A stretch of 64,000 nt of DNA from Chrysaora quinquecirrha. Taxonomy: Eukaryota > Cnidaria > Scyphozoa > Semaeostomeae > Pelagiidae. The stretch is taken from the NCBI GenBank assembly GCA_014526335.1, contig JACTAT010000012.1, forward strand, positions 2,525,024 to 2,589,023, written 5' to 3'. The notes under the pieces are model-generated. The model made no database searches and had not been told where the DNA came from. It saw only the letters and a list, made by a program, of their open reading frames with translations. A program made the translations under genes and the position numbers. How positions within the stretch are numbered: the first letter of the stretch is position 1; each line of letters opens with the position of its first letter. This document shows positions 1 to 10,147 of the stretch, piece after piece.

Positions 1-199
1 GGCCTTTCCGAAACGACTCTGATAAAAAAAATGTGATAATCCTCTTCATGCATTAGTTATAAGAGACTAGCCCTTGCCCGTCTAAGACCACGGCCTCCCA
101 AGGACTCCGCCTCAAGAGCCTCCGCCTCAAGAACCTCCACCTCAATGACCTCTGCCTCTCCACTTAGCTCCTAGTTTCTAATCTTTAGTATTTTTCCTT

Positions 200-530
200 G
201 ATCCTAGTCCAGGGTCCCTTTTCATAGTGCATGGTCTTCAGTCCCGTTCTTTTATCCTGTTCCTTACTCCTGAAATGGTCTTCAGTTCCATTCCGTGGTC
301 TTGTTCCTCAGTCTTGTTATTGTTCATATTCCTTAGTCCTGAAATTATTCATGGTCTTCAGTCCCGTTCCTTGGTCCTGTTCCCTAGTCATGTTATTGTT
401 CATGTTCCTTAGTCCGAGTCCGGAAATTATTCGTGGTCCAGTCCCGTACTATGGTCCTGTTCCTCAGACTAGTTATTGTTCATTCTCTGCAGTTCTGTTC
501 CTCATCGTTTTCCTCAGTCCTGTATAGCCA
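200..530 (-). repeat. Minisatellite inside Helitron-like unit
   Basis: Imperfect tandem copies of a roughly 50 bp motif built from CTGTTCCTTAGTCCTG and ATGGTCTTCAGTCCC. The same satellite recurs in opposite orientation at 20090-20680. Open frames here are by-products of the repeat. Confidence 0.85.
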
Positions 531-922
531 GATAGACTACTGCTATCAAGGCAGCTTGAGCTTCTGTGACGGCATTTGGAAAAAGTTTTTTTGGCTTTCA
601 AATGCGCTCTTCAAAAACCCTTTTAAAAGGGTTTTTGTTTGTTTTCTTTGAATGAAATGCACTTCTGAATAAGCTTTCGAAATGTGGTAATAGCATTTTG
701 TTTCCATTGAAAGGGTTAAAAGCATTTGCACAACGCGATTCAAACCTGTTGACGGAATATTCATGTAAACATGGACTTTGTTTGATGAACTTTGATTGAA
801 AAATATTAATACTAAACGAATTTTAAAATAATTCCAAAGCAAGATCGAGACGTCTCCTTGTGCTCCGAAAAGCATTTCCACCACGGAAACCAGTGAAAGA
901 AAAAATGCTGATAGAAAACGAT

Positions 923-1002
923 TCTCCCCTAAGTGGAATCGATCTCCTGCCTCCGACAACCTGCATCACGAAACAGGAGCCCTTACCAACAGAGCTATTT
1001 TC
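923..1002 (-). other. tRNA-like Pol III promoter module in Helitron-like unit
   Basis: On the minus strand an A-box-like TAGCTCTGTTGGTAAGGG is followed about 45 nt later by a B-box-like GAGATCGATTCC. The flanks do not form a convincing acceptor stem, so this is a tRNA-derived module and not a tRNA gene. Confidence 0.5.
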
Positions 1003-1549
1003 ACGGGTTTCAGAATTCGATAATCCCTTTAGGAAAACAATCGGGCGATTGTTCAAACAGGCACCAACGACGCACTTCAAACAAGGGTTAGCCCCAATTA
1101 CCCTAGAAGCGAGAAGTTTGCAAAAAACGAAATGGTGATGACACGCCTACCCCACGGTCGGCCGGGCAGCGAAAAGTCCAAAAATCGTACCACTTACGAC
1201 GTCGGCGGAGCGACTAACACAAAATCGGTTGCCATGGCACTTACCATTTTAGTATATACAGACTAGCCCTTGCCCATCTAAAACCACCGCCTCGTAAGAC
1301 TTCCGCCTCAAGAACCTCTGCCTCAAAGACCTCCGCCTCAAGGACCTTCGCCTCAATGACCTCTGCCTCTCCACTTAGCTCCTAGTTTCTAATCTTTAGT
1401 ATTTGTCCTTGATCCTAGTCCAGGATCCCTTTTCCTAGCGCCAATCCCAGTTCTGATACTCTGTTTTAGTGCAAGGTCCTTAGTCCACACTGATGTTCCT
1501 AAGTTTCAAATTATTCAGTGTACAGCAGTTGTCTTTGTCTATAGTCCGT

Positions 1550-2115
1550 CCCTTAGTCCTGACATAATCAATTGTCTTCAGTCCCACTCCTTGGTCCTGT
1601 TCCTCAGTCTTGTTATTGTTCATGTTTCTTAATCCAGAAATTATTCATAGTGTTCAGTCCCTTTCCTTTATCCTGTTCCTTAGTCCAGAAATTACTCATG
1701 GTCTTCAGTCCCGTTCCTTTATCCTATTCCTTAGTCCTGAAATGGTCTTCAATTCCATTCCTTGGTCTTGTTCCTCAGTCTTGCTATTGTTCATGTTCCT
1801 TAGCTCTGAAATGGTTCATGGTCTTCAGTCCCATTCCTTTATCCTGTTCCTTAGTCCTGAAATGGTCTTCAGTCCCATTCCTCAGTCCAGTTCCTCAGTC
1901 CTGAAATTACCCATGGTCTTCAGTCCCATTCCTTAGTCCTGTTCCTCAGTCCTGAAGTTACTCATGGTCTTCAGTCCCGCTCCTTAGCCCTCTTCCTCAG
2001 TCCTAAAATTTCCCATGGTCTTCAGTCCCATTCCTAAGTCCTCTTCCTCATTTCTGAAATTACTCATTGTCTTCAGTCTTGTTCTTTAGTACTGTTCCTC
2101 AGTGTTGTCCTTGTG
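1550..2115 (-). repeat. Minisatellite inside Helitron-like unit
   Basis: A longer array of the same ~51 bp motif as at 200-530, with copies ending in ATGGTCTTCAGTCCC. The repeat yields overlapping low-complexity open frames in two phases, none a gene. Confidence 0.85.
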
Positions 2116-2367
2116 GTAGTTAATCTTTCTCAGTGCTGTTTAATACTGCATTGTCAGATACTGCTATCCAGCCAGCTTGTACTTCAGGATGGCATTTGGT
2201 TTTGTTGGCTTTCAAATGCACTCTTCAAAAACATGGACTCTGTTTGATAAACTTTACGAATTTTAAAATTATTCCGAAGCAAGTTTTAGTGATCGAGAGG
2301 TCTCCCGGTCCTCTGGAAAGCATTTTCAACAGTAAAATCACAGAAAGAAAAAATTCTGATCGGAAAC

Positions 2368-2446
2368 ATTCCTCTCGTGAGGGGAATCGATCTCCTGCTT
2401 CCGACAATCCACATCACGAAACAGGACGCCTTACGAACATACCTAT
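2368..2446 (-). other. tRNA-like module in Helitron-like unit
   Basis: A minus-strand copy of the tRNA-derived module seen at 923-1002. The B-box side GAGATCGATTCCCC is kept, while the A-box side is more degraded. Confidence 0.45.
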
Positions 2447-3702
2447 TTTCACGGCTTTCAGATTTCGATAATCCCTTTAGAAAAAAAATCGGGCGATTGT
2501 TCAAACAGGCACCAATGACGCACTGCAAAGAAGGGTTAGCCCCAATTACCCCCAGAAGCGAGAGAAGATTGCAAAAAAACAAAAGGGTGATGACAAGCCT
2601 ACCCCACGGTCGGCAGAGCAGCGAAAAATTCGGAAAAGCGTACCATTCCCAACTTCGGAGGAATGATGGTCGAAAAACCGGTTTCCATGGAAATTATCAT
2701 TTTAATATAGAGACGTAAATCTGAAATAACATTGAAACTTGAACTTAATGTTTAGGTTGTTCTTTATCGCCACATGCAATAATGCCAATGTCAAACTTTA
2801 TCATCATCTTAATTCATCTTCATACTCTTAGATGCCAAATAAACGTCCTCCGGTTTATTAATTTTGAGTTTTCCCCCCAACCACAGGGCCTTAGTAGGAC
2901 CCCCCTATTTATTAATTTTTGAAGAAACAATTTCACTTGTGATAGGATGAAACTACGTTTATTAATTGCCGGCATTGATTTGGACCCCCCGTTGGTATAC
3001 CTAATGGTATTGGCCTTAATGTAAATATTAATAAAATTGAAATTTAAAAAAATTTATAATTTAAAATAATTTAATATAATTCTAAATTCTTCAGCTACAA
3101 TAAAACTTTAAATTAGATGAAAGATGAAATGAAAATGAAAATAAAATCCAAATGAACATGAAAGTTAGTGTCAGTGTTGAGAGATAAATTGAAAATAAAT
3201 TTATAATTGAAAAGATACGAGTAAAAATAGATCTAAAGATTTGAGTCATTCCAAAAAGCCTTCTTGTTTTGTCAAAGTGACTTTTTGTTATTAGAAAAAA
3301 TTGTAAAATATGTAAATCACGAAAACAAAAACACCAAAAATATGCCATTGAGGGGACTGCCATATTTCTTAGTAGAGGATAACCTCCAGGTGGTCCTAAT
3401 ATTCATAGAAGGGAACAACAAAACACGTTAAAAAATAATGTCAAAACAAACTGAAAAATTATACCCAATGCAAATTTTAGTTCCCAGACATGTCCTCGGA
3501 CTTTTGAAAACATCTCCAACACAAAAGCGACAGAAATAAATTGAAAGTAAATTTATAATTGAAAAGATATGAGTAAAAATAGATCTAAAGATTTTAGTCA
3601 TTCCAAAAAGCCTTCTTGTTGTGTCAAAGTGACATTTAGATATTAAAAAAAATTGTAAAATATTTAGATCGCAAAAACAAAAACACCAAAAATTTTTCCC
3701 TG

Positions 3703-3768
3703 GAGGGGACTTGAACTCTGGTCTCCCCGGTTAGCAAGCGAGCATTTTACCCCTCGGCTACACAGCCG
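3703..3768 (-). other. tRNA-Ser/Leu-like module
   Basis: On the minus strand GTGTAGCCGAGGGGTAAAATG resembles a class II tRNA D-arm, and GAGTTCAAGTCCCC resembles a B box. The 5' and 3' arms do not pair well. Sister copies lie at 17779, 21743 and 26247. Confidence 0.5.
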
Positions 3769-3962
3769 TTTGCTTAGTGTGCAACAATCTCCTAGTGGTC
3801 CTAATATTCATGGAAGGGAAAAACAAAACACGATAAAAAATTATGTCTAACGAACTTAAAAATTACAGCGAAAGCAAATTTTAGTTACCAGACGTCTCCT
3901 CGGCCTTTTGAAAACATTTCCAACACGAAAATAACAGAAATAAAAAATTCGAAAGGAAAGAT

Positions 3963-4036
3963 TCGCCCCTAAGAGTCGAACTCCCAACTCTGCATCTCAG
4001 CTCACGAGACACGCCTCTTTACCGACCGTGCTACAG
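3963..4036 (-). other. tRNA-like module
   Basis: On the minus strand TAGCACGGTCGGTAAAGAGG (A-box-like) and GAGTTCGACTC (B-box-like) lie about 50 nt apart. The module is the first of two in the type 2 Helitron-like unit. Confidence 0.5.
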
Positions 4037-4308
4037 TGACTTGCTGCGTTTCAGTGATAATCCTCCTACAGAAAACAATCGGGCGATGGTTAAAACAGGC
4101 ACCAATGACGCACTTCAAAGAAGGGTTAGCCCCAATTACCCCAGAAGCCAAGGCAGTTTGCAAAAAACGAAAGGGTGATGACACGCCTACCCCACGGTCG
4201 GCAGAGCAGGGGAAAGGTCGGAAAAGCGTACCACTTACGACTTCGGAGGAGCGACTCTAACAAAATCGGTTTCCATGGAAATTACCATTTTAATATTAGA
4301 GAGATAGT

Positions 4309-4600
4309 CAAGTAAATAAAAATGAAACATCCTTAATTAAGCAAGTTATTATAAGTTAAATGATAAGAAAACTTCATTTCTAACACTTTTCTATGAAAAA
4401 AGTAAGAATTGAAACGAAGAATTGAAGTGAGAGATTCTAGGCCCGGCCGAGTCTCGAAAGTTTGTAAGTTTCACGGTTTTTAGAATAAGTTATAGTCAAA
4501 CAAATAAAAATGAAACATCCTTAAATAAGTAAGAAATAGTTATTATAAGTAAAAATGATAAAATGATAACTACATTTCTAACACTTTTCTGAGAAAAAAG
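4309..4600. repeat. Imperfect direct duplication at Helitron/Polinton junction
   Basis: The blocks at about 4309-4400 and 4494-4600 share ATAAAAATGAAACATCCTTAA and TTTCTAACACTTTTCT in the same order. They lie between the Helitron-like block and the Polinton. They could include the old Polinton end, but no matching inverted copy was found near 38460. Confidence 0.6.
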
Positions 4601-4743
4601 TAGGGAAAAGTTAAAGGTACTTACCGTCTTCAAGAAAATTTTCCAAGATTGTTTACCCTTGCTGACGTGACGCCAATTTTAGATTTTCCCGCGATAAAAT
4701 CCTCGTCACGTGACGCGTCGTCATCGAATGACTTTCTGAATAA

Positions 4744-4985
4744 GGCTAGATCTGATTGGTTGGTTGGCTATGTTTCAAACTTACAGCGATTTGATTGGTT
4801 AAAACTCTTGTTTCCAAGGTTTCTTCGAAAAGACTTCGAAAAGTTCTAGAAAGTTCTCAAGAAGGCTAGATCTGATTGGTTGGTTGGTTATGTTTCCAAC
4901 TTACAGCGATTTGATGGGTTAAAACTCTTGTTTCCAAGGTTTCTTCGAAGGCTTCCAGAAACTCTCAAAACCGTTGAGTTTGTTG
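4744..4985 (+). promoter_or_regulatory. Duplicated promoter of left RING-type gene with HSE and CCAAT boxes
   Basis: A ~120 bp block occurs twice (4744-4863 and 4864-4985), each with GATTGGTTGGTTGG (inverted CCAAT boxes) and CTTGTTTCCAAGGTTTCTTC. The first copy holds a minimal heat-shock element of three perfect pentamers (gTTCt aGAAa gTTCt, 4843-4857), extended by TTCGAAAAGACTTCGAAAAG upstream. The same TTCGAAAAG block lies in the promoter of the right RING-type gene at 37655-37690. Confidence 0.7.
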
Positions 4986-5048
4986 TTTTTATTTTGCTTC
5001 AGCCTACTTCAGTCTGTTGTGTGTTTAGTTGTGCGTCTTAGAGAAAAG

Positions 5049-5924
5049 ATGATTGGAGCAAGAAGAGCAATTGTCAGCTTGCAGCCAATTATCAGGCTGC
5101 AACCAGGAGAGGCAGTATTTCAGAACAACTGCTTCATTTGTCTAACACCTGAGTTGGATGATGCTTACTACTCGAGATGCCGACAGTGTGAGCAAGTTTT
5201 TCATCTTAGATGCATAAACCAGTAAGTTGTTTCAAGCATTCACTTAGGCCTATAAAAATTATTTCAAACATTCGCTTATACTAATTATTTCAAGTATTTA
5301 TCTCTTTCTTTTTTTATTTGAGATGGCGTTCAAGAATGAATTAATGTCCGTTATGCAGACTCACACCACACATTGCTGATATACTAGAGGTAATTTGTAA
5401 AAGCATAATTTATACTCATTTAAATACACTTATAAGACTGGAAAGATCTTCTCATATAAATATTCTCTTTATTATTAAATTGCTGCTCAAGCATCAACAC
5501 AATCTTCAGAACCTGTGATTGCACAACCTTCAGAATCTACGTTAGCATGGCCTACAATGGTGCGTGATGTAATGATGCAAACAGCACTTCAAGAGATAAC
5601 AGACAGAGCATTCAACACTCCCGATGATGTCGATGTAGATATCAGGAGTTATGGGCTTGTTGCTGATTATGATAGTGAAGATAGTCTGGATGATGATGAT
5701 ATTTCTGAAGAGAGCTACGATGCATTCGTTCAACGACCTTATAATATGCTAGAAGAGAGCAATCCTTTTATTGTGGCGAGAATAATGATGTTTGCATATA
5801 TGATAGTGATGAGAACCTTGACTTTTTAATTCGTATGATAGAATTTAAAGATATGATAGACAGAGTGACGAGTAATTTCCCAGGACAAATAATGCTAAGA
5901 GTTACTCAATCATCTGGACGCTAA
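5049..5924 (+). pseudogene. RING-like zinc protein with acidic tail (left copy)
   Basis: The ATG at 5049 is chosen because it aligns with the start of the right-end paralog at 37751. Exon 1 (5049-5221) encodes a Cys-x2-Cys, then Cys-x2-Cys-x4-His-x2-Cys arrangement (CRQCEQVFHLRC). It ends at a clear donor, AACCA/GTAAGT. Exon 2 (5323-5389) follows a T-rich tract ending TTTGAG and continues the protein in frame with W, then an in-frame TAA at 5342-5344, then CPLCR, which completes the zinc site. A second donor follows (GAG/GTAATT). The downstream exon from about 5485 encodes an acidic tail like that of the paralog. A frameshift near 5762 breaks it, and the tail ends in the other frame at 5922-5924. 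The fold is RING or RING-CH like, so a ubiquitin-ligase or host-interaction role is possible but only inferred. Confidence 0.6.
5222..5322 (+). other. Intron 1 of left RING-type gene
   Basis: A 101 bp AT-rich segment has donor GTAAGT and an acceptor TTTTTTTATTTGAG. Removing it restores exactly the alignment with the intronless right-end paralog (Cys-x3-Trp-Arg). Confidence 0.7.
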
Positions 5925-6131
5925 CTGTTTACATCATTCAAAGAAGAAATCAGTTATAAAACCTTAGAGATTGACTCTATTTGTTTTATCTTATATATGG
6001 TTTCATATTTATTAATAGTTGCTGTTTATATGAAATGGTTTTATTCAATTAATGAAATGAAGTTGATGACTTACAAATATCTTTCATCTCAAATCTCTTA
6101 TTAATACAATGCATGCGCCTAGTGATTAAAG

Positions 6132-6410
6132 ATGGGTAAGCGTCAGAGACAGGGTAGAAAGAAACAGCGTACAAAGAGAATTAGAGGTAAAGGTCTTTAT
6201 AAAAACCTTCAAAATTGGATCATCAAAACAGCGATTGGTATTACACCATTACCAGGCTTGCAACACGAATTGAAACCGAGAATTAGAAAAAAGGGGTGGA
6301 AAAAAGATAAACCTTTGCAATTTATCCCTAGAGAAGTCTGGAGAGCTGCTGGGATACCAAAGAAAACGCTGAATAAATTCGCATATGCTAAAAAATCCGA
6401 TTTCAAATAA
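6132..6410 (+). CDS. Small basic core-like protein 1
   Basis: An intact 92-residue frame starts at ATG 6132. Residues 1-25 are almost all Lys, Arg, Gln and Gly (KRQRQGRKKQRTKR). Then come a short hydrophobic stretch (NWIIKTAIGITPLPGL) and another Lys/Arg-rich part. Basic proteins of this kind condense DNA in adenovirus-like particles, so a core or DNA-packaging role is inferred from composition and neighbourhood. I do not recognise a named family. The 3' end overlaps the next frame by 26 nt (6385-6410). Confidence 0.55.
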   Translation: MGKRQRQGRKKQRTKRIRGKGLYKNLQNWIIKTAIGITPLPGLQHELKPRIRKKGWKKDKPLQFIPREVWRAAGIPKKTLNKFAYAKKSDFK

Positions 6411-6818
6411 TGGCGTCAATGGCAGAACTGTTATTGCTTCAATGGTTATTGACGATATGTTAAAAAATGATTGTGGTCAGAAAGCAACCGAGTTGACGAG
6501 AAGTGGTTATAAAAGGAAGATGACATTAGAAAATTCTAGAAAGATGGGGTCCGCATTAGCGCGAGAAGCCGTTAGACAAGCAATTAAGCAAGGAGGAAGA
6601 GCAGTGACTAGAAATATTAGCAAACAAGCCGTAAAAAAATTCGCATTTAAATGCGCAAAGCAGCTGCCAAAGGTGGTGCCATATCTGCAACTGGTTTAGG
6701 TGTTGAGACTGGTTTAAGAAAATTAGCTGGTGGTGTGAGAAGAAAGCGTAGAAAGCGACTTAATGGTGGTAGGAAAACAACCAGAAAACACAGGCGAAAG
6801 AAGAGAAAAATTCGCTAA
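6385..6818 (+). pseudogene. Small basic core-like protein 2, frameshifted
   Basis: The frame opens at ATG 6385 inside the end of the previous gene and runs to a stop near 6697. A second open stretch in the next phase starts around 6653 and ends at TAA 6816-6818. The two parts read as one protein split by a single-base shift near 6650. The first part has amphipathic Ala/Arg-rich sequence (ALAREAVRQAIKQGGRA). The second has a Gly/Ala-rich stretch (GGAISATGLGVETGLR) followed by a very basic tail (RRKRRKRLNGGRKTTRKHRR). It resembles small adenoviral core or membrane-active peptides in composition only. Confidence 0.5.
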
Positions 6819-6859
6819 ACTGGTTTTCATGTTACTAAAAAAGGACGTAGTGATCTGTT

Positions 6860-6975
6860 TGATTGGAACTTTCCAGAAGTTTCCAGAATGTTCTACAAGA
6901 TTCTAGAAACGAGAAATCCTGCAATCTGATTGATTAATAATTCGAACGTCACGTTCGATCAATCTATAAAATCGA
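6860..6975 (+). promoter_or_regulatory. Promoter of gene X: nine-unit heat-shock element, palindrome, TATA box
   Basis: Nine contiguous alternating GAA/TTC pentamers run from 6865 to 6909, eight of them perfect; the only imperfect unit is aCAAg at 6895-6899. Inverted CCAAT motifs (GATTGG, GATTGATT) flank it. A 15 bp palindrome CGAACGTCACGTTCG lies at 6943-6957. TATAAA is at 6965-6970, about 80 bp before the ATG at 7049. HSE and palindrome occur in the same order, inverted, upstream of polB at 37458-37603. Confidence 0.8.
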
Positions 6976-7322
6976 TGCGCAAAACCAAATCAGTTCAGTT
7001 GTAACAAGTCGTCGTGGAGTGTTGCGCTTAAAAAATCACTGAAGAGTCATGGCTACAATTTACGAAGTTAGAGATGAAGAGGGCCTAATCAAGTCATCAT
7101 TTACTGTCCAGCCCGGTTCTAACAAATGGTTGTTAGTGGTGAAAGATACAATTAAAGATGCATTAGCTGTAAAATCAATGGCTATTTCTCATACAGCGCT
7201 GTCTCGTCTCTTGGAAATAGTCGGTGAAAACATTAATTTCAAGGAGATAAAACAAGGAGATTACAAATTACAATTTCAAGGAGAAGATGCTGAAAGTCTG
7301 TTTGAGAAGAACAAAGTACACA

Positions 7323-10147
7323 CACTCTAAAAAATAAAGGTGCTTTGAATAACCCTTAAGGGTTGTTTAGCCGGATACAAATACGTCACCCCTGGAGGTG
7401 CTATGAAAAACCCTTCGGAAGGTTCTTTTGAAAAACCCCTGGCAAAGGTTTTCTAAAAAACCCCAAAGTTGAAACCTTTAAATGTTTTTCCATAAAACCC
7501 CTATGGGTTCTTCGTAAAACCTCAAAAGGTTTTTTAGCTTGATACAAATACGTCCCCCCCCCTGGGGGTGCTTCAGAAAAACCCCTGCTTTAAAACCTTA
7601 CAAGGTTTTTCCATACAACCCCTATAAGTTCTTTGTAAAACCTGAAAAGGTTTTTTAGCTTGATACCAATACGTCACCCCTAGGGGTGGTAAAGAATAAC
7701 CCCTGGTTTAAAACCTTTCAAGGTTTTTTAATACAACCCATATTGGTTACTCGTAAAACCTGAAAATGTTTTTTAGCTTGATACAAATACGTCACCCCTA
7801 GGGGTGGTAAAGAATAACCCCTGGTTTAAAACCTTTCAAGGTTTTGTAATACAACCCATATTGGTTACTCGTAAAACCTCAAAAGGTTTTTTAGCTGGAT
7901 ACAAATGCGACACCTCTGAGCAAATAGAAAAGGTCCGTGGTTAAATGTAGAAGTTTTTCATTAAATATCGAATCAAATAGTACAAATTAGCTGTATATAC
8001 ATATATCTTCGATACATTTTCATACTCCAAGTGCATACAAAGTTTCAACTTTGCTTTGTTTAAAAAGAATGTTAGTCTCTTTTAGTTAAAAAGTCTGTTT
8101 TGAAATCACCATAGGCCATGTTATATCAGGTCGTTGTAGTGAAAGCCAAAAGAATATCCTGGTTGATCCTGGTCGTCGAAAGTTCCTGTATAGCCATAAA
8201 GAACTGTGTTGGTAATATCATTAGCTCAACGTAATTTGGCATCTGCAGTCTGCAAGCAAACGATTGATAGTTAAGATAGTAGATTTTTGTAAATTTCTGG
8301 ATTTCGTTAAGCTGCAACAGACCCATAAGAAGGGCAAAAAGTCCACAAACCGTCCTATAATCCAACTAAAAAGTCACAGAACAGAACCCATAAACCGGGC
8401 AATATAGATACTGCAACTAACCCATAATCCATGAAGACAACATGTATAGTCTCTCTACCCTCCAGAAGTTAGCCCCTTCCCTCGACGAAATTCTTGACAA
8501 ACTCTTCATTTTCGAAGGCAAGGAACCATTCGTACATGTTGTTTACGTGTTTAAAAAAATCATAAAATGGAGGAGGAAATAATATTTTAACTTACCGCAG
8601 AAGTAAAAGAATATGCTAAGATGTGAATGTGCTAATTTTTTGGCTAGAACGACCTGTTTAAAAAGGAGATAGACCAGTGAGAGTAAGAGCAAACTCAACA
8701 TTTAGCAAAGAAAGAGAAGTGTATAACCGCTTTTGAAAATTTTTAGTGTGATTAAAATTTAAACTAATTTAACCATTTGCCTGCAATTAAAATAATCTGA
8801 TGTAAAAAACTTTTGAACGACATTTATAAATATGTAATTTCAAACTCCAAACAAAATTAAAGTTTTAATTTTAAACAGCAACGTTTGAGTTTGAATTGTG
8901 GCGCGCAATATTTTACATTAGGGAAAATTGGATTTCGTCAAGCCAAAGATGCTCTTTATCATCACCATTAAGTCTTTCTTCTTATTTTCAATCTCTTATT
9001 ATAATTTCTATGCTCTAACTCGCTTTTTGAATAGCTACCCACAGTTCGTTGTTACAATATGGCTCAGTAATTTTATTGAAGTTTTGTTGAGGCCTGACGT
9101 TGTGCATCCTTGCTCGTCTTTGAGTGCAAACGTAATTTGAAAGATAGAAATAAGAATAACTAAGAACTAACGATATTGAGAAAATTGTTACTTTTACAAA
9201 GCAAAGATAACAAAAATCAGAAGGGAAGTAGAAAAGCAATATACTTACCAAAATGCAAAATTGTAGAAAAACAGCAGCATCCTTGCAGACAAGAAAATTC
9301 TTTTGCAAGAAATTCGTTAAACTTTCCAAGGAGAAACAACGAATCAGAGAGCTTTCAGACCGGTCACTTGGTTTGTCCAAGTCTTCATTCGCGGGAACAT
9401 GGAACTTGGTTACTTCTGAGTCAATTTTTTTGCTGAAAACTAATAATTTTCTTGTCGTTTTTGAGCCCCCGTGATATCATTTCGAGATTTGTGCTCGATT
9501 TCAATATTTTTGGTGAATATTGAGAAGTGGGTAAATTATTATGATCAATAAATAGAGATCCGAAAAACCCTCCGCTACACACCTGTCAGTAAATATCCTT
9601 CAGGGGTCAGGGGTTCTTAAATAAACCTTTGGAGGTTTCTCTGTCTGCCCTTCAAAAGGAAGAACAAGTGACCGACAGCCATTATTTCTGCTTTTCTTTA
9701 AAACAAAGACTCCAGCCAGTGAAAAAAAATGAAACAAGAAATGATAATGCTTGGTTTCAGGGCCGCTCGGTCACCTCGCACTACGACATTTCATGTTCGC
9801 TGCTATAATCGCAGATGTGGTATCGCTTCCAAAAATTTTATATTATGCTGCGCTACAATTTCTTAATAAGCAAATAATTCTAGAAAATTTTTGCCAGGGT
9901 TTATCGAAAAACCCCCAACCGCTAAAAACCCTTCGTTGAGCACTGAACCCCGAAAGGTTCTTTCCATGCACAGATAAAACCTCTGTGGGTTTTTTACCTT
10001 TGAAAAAACCCTAAGGTTTCTCAAACAACCCGTAAAAAATGCAAATTTTCTAAAAAAACCTTCTAAGGTTTTTTAGAAAACCCAACGCTCTGAACAACCC
10101 TAGGGTTGTTTGAACAACCCCTTGTAGCACCTTTATTTTTTAGAGTG
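7323..10147. mobile_element. CACTA-like (EnSpm-type) non-autonomous element
   Basis: A perfect 22 bp terminal inverted repeat starts CACTCTAAAAAATAAAGGTG at 7323, and its reverse complement ends at 10147. A CACT start is typical of the CACTA superfamily. Both subterminal regions are full of short hairpins (AACCCTTAAGGGTT and similar). No transposase is visible. Between about 8000 and 9550 there are only short, low-quality frames. The flanks (…ACA and GGA…) show no clear 2-3 bp target duplication. Confidence 0.6.
7365..7920 (+). repeat. Tandem ~118-120 bp hairpin-rich repeat
   Basis: About four to five copies of a unit contain GATACAAATACGTCACCCC, GGTTTTTTAG and AACCCCTATGGGTT-like palindromes. 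They form one subterminal region of the CACTA-like element. A related, shorter, inverted set lies at about 9890-10140. Confidence 0.8.

Larger units (their letters stand above)
67..1262 (-). mobile_element. Helitron-like non-autonomous unit (type 1)
   Basis: Read on the minus strand, the unit starts with TCTGTATATACTAAAATGG at 1262 and ends with GGGCAAGGGCTAG at 67-70, followed by T. A TC start and a CTAG end are the classic Helitron termini. It carries a tRNA-like module, a 51-bp-type minisatellite and a GGCGG/GGTCC-rich 3' end. No Rep/helicase coding is visible, so it is non-autonomous. The family assignment is an inference from the termini. Confidence 0.7.
1263..2713 (-). mobile_element. 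Helitron-like non-autonomous unit (type 1)
   Basis: This unit abuts the previous one head to tail. Its minus-strand 3' end GGGCAAGGGCTAG (1263-1266) runs directly into the TC start of the neighbour. Its own 5' end is TCTCTATATTAAAATG at 2713. The base before the TC is G rather than the A expected at a fresh Helitron insertion, so this junction probably arose inside a concatemer or by mutation. Confidence 0.65.
2714..4304 (-). mobile_element. Helitron-like non-autonomous unit (type 2)
   Basis: The minus-strand 5' end is TCTCTCTAATATTAAAATGG at 4304, preceded by A as expected for insertion between A and T. It carries two tRNA-like modules, an AT-rich stretch, and a segment with GGGGTCCTAATAAGGCCCTG-like blocks. 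Its 3' end is truncated where the unit at 1263-2713 begins. The same unit type recurs on the plus strand at 17224, 21232 and 25715. Confidence 0.65.
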
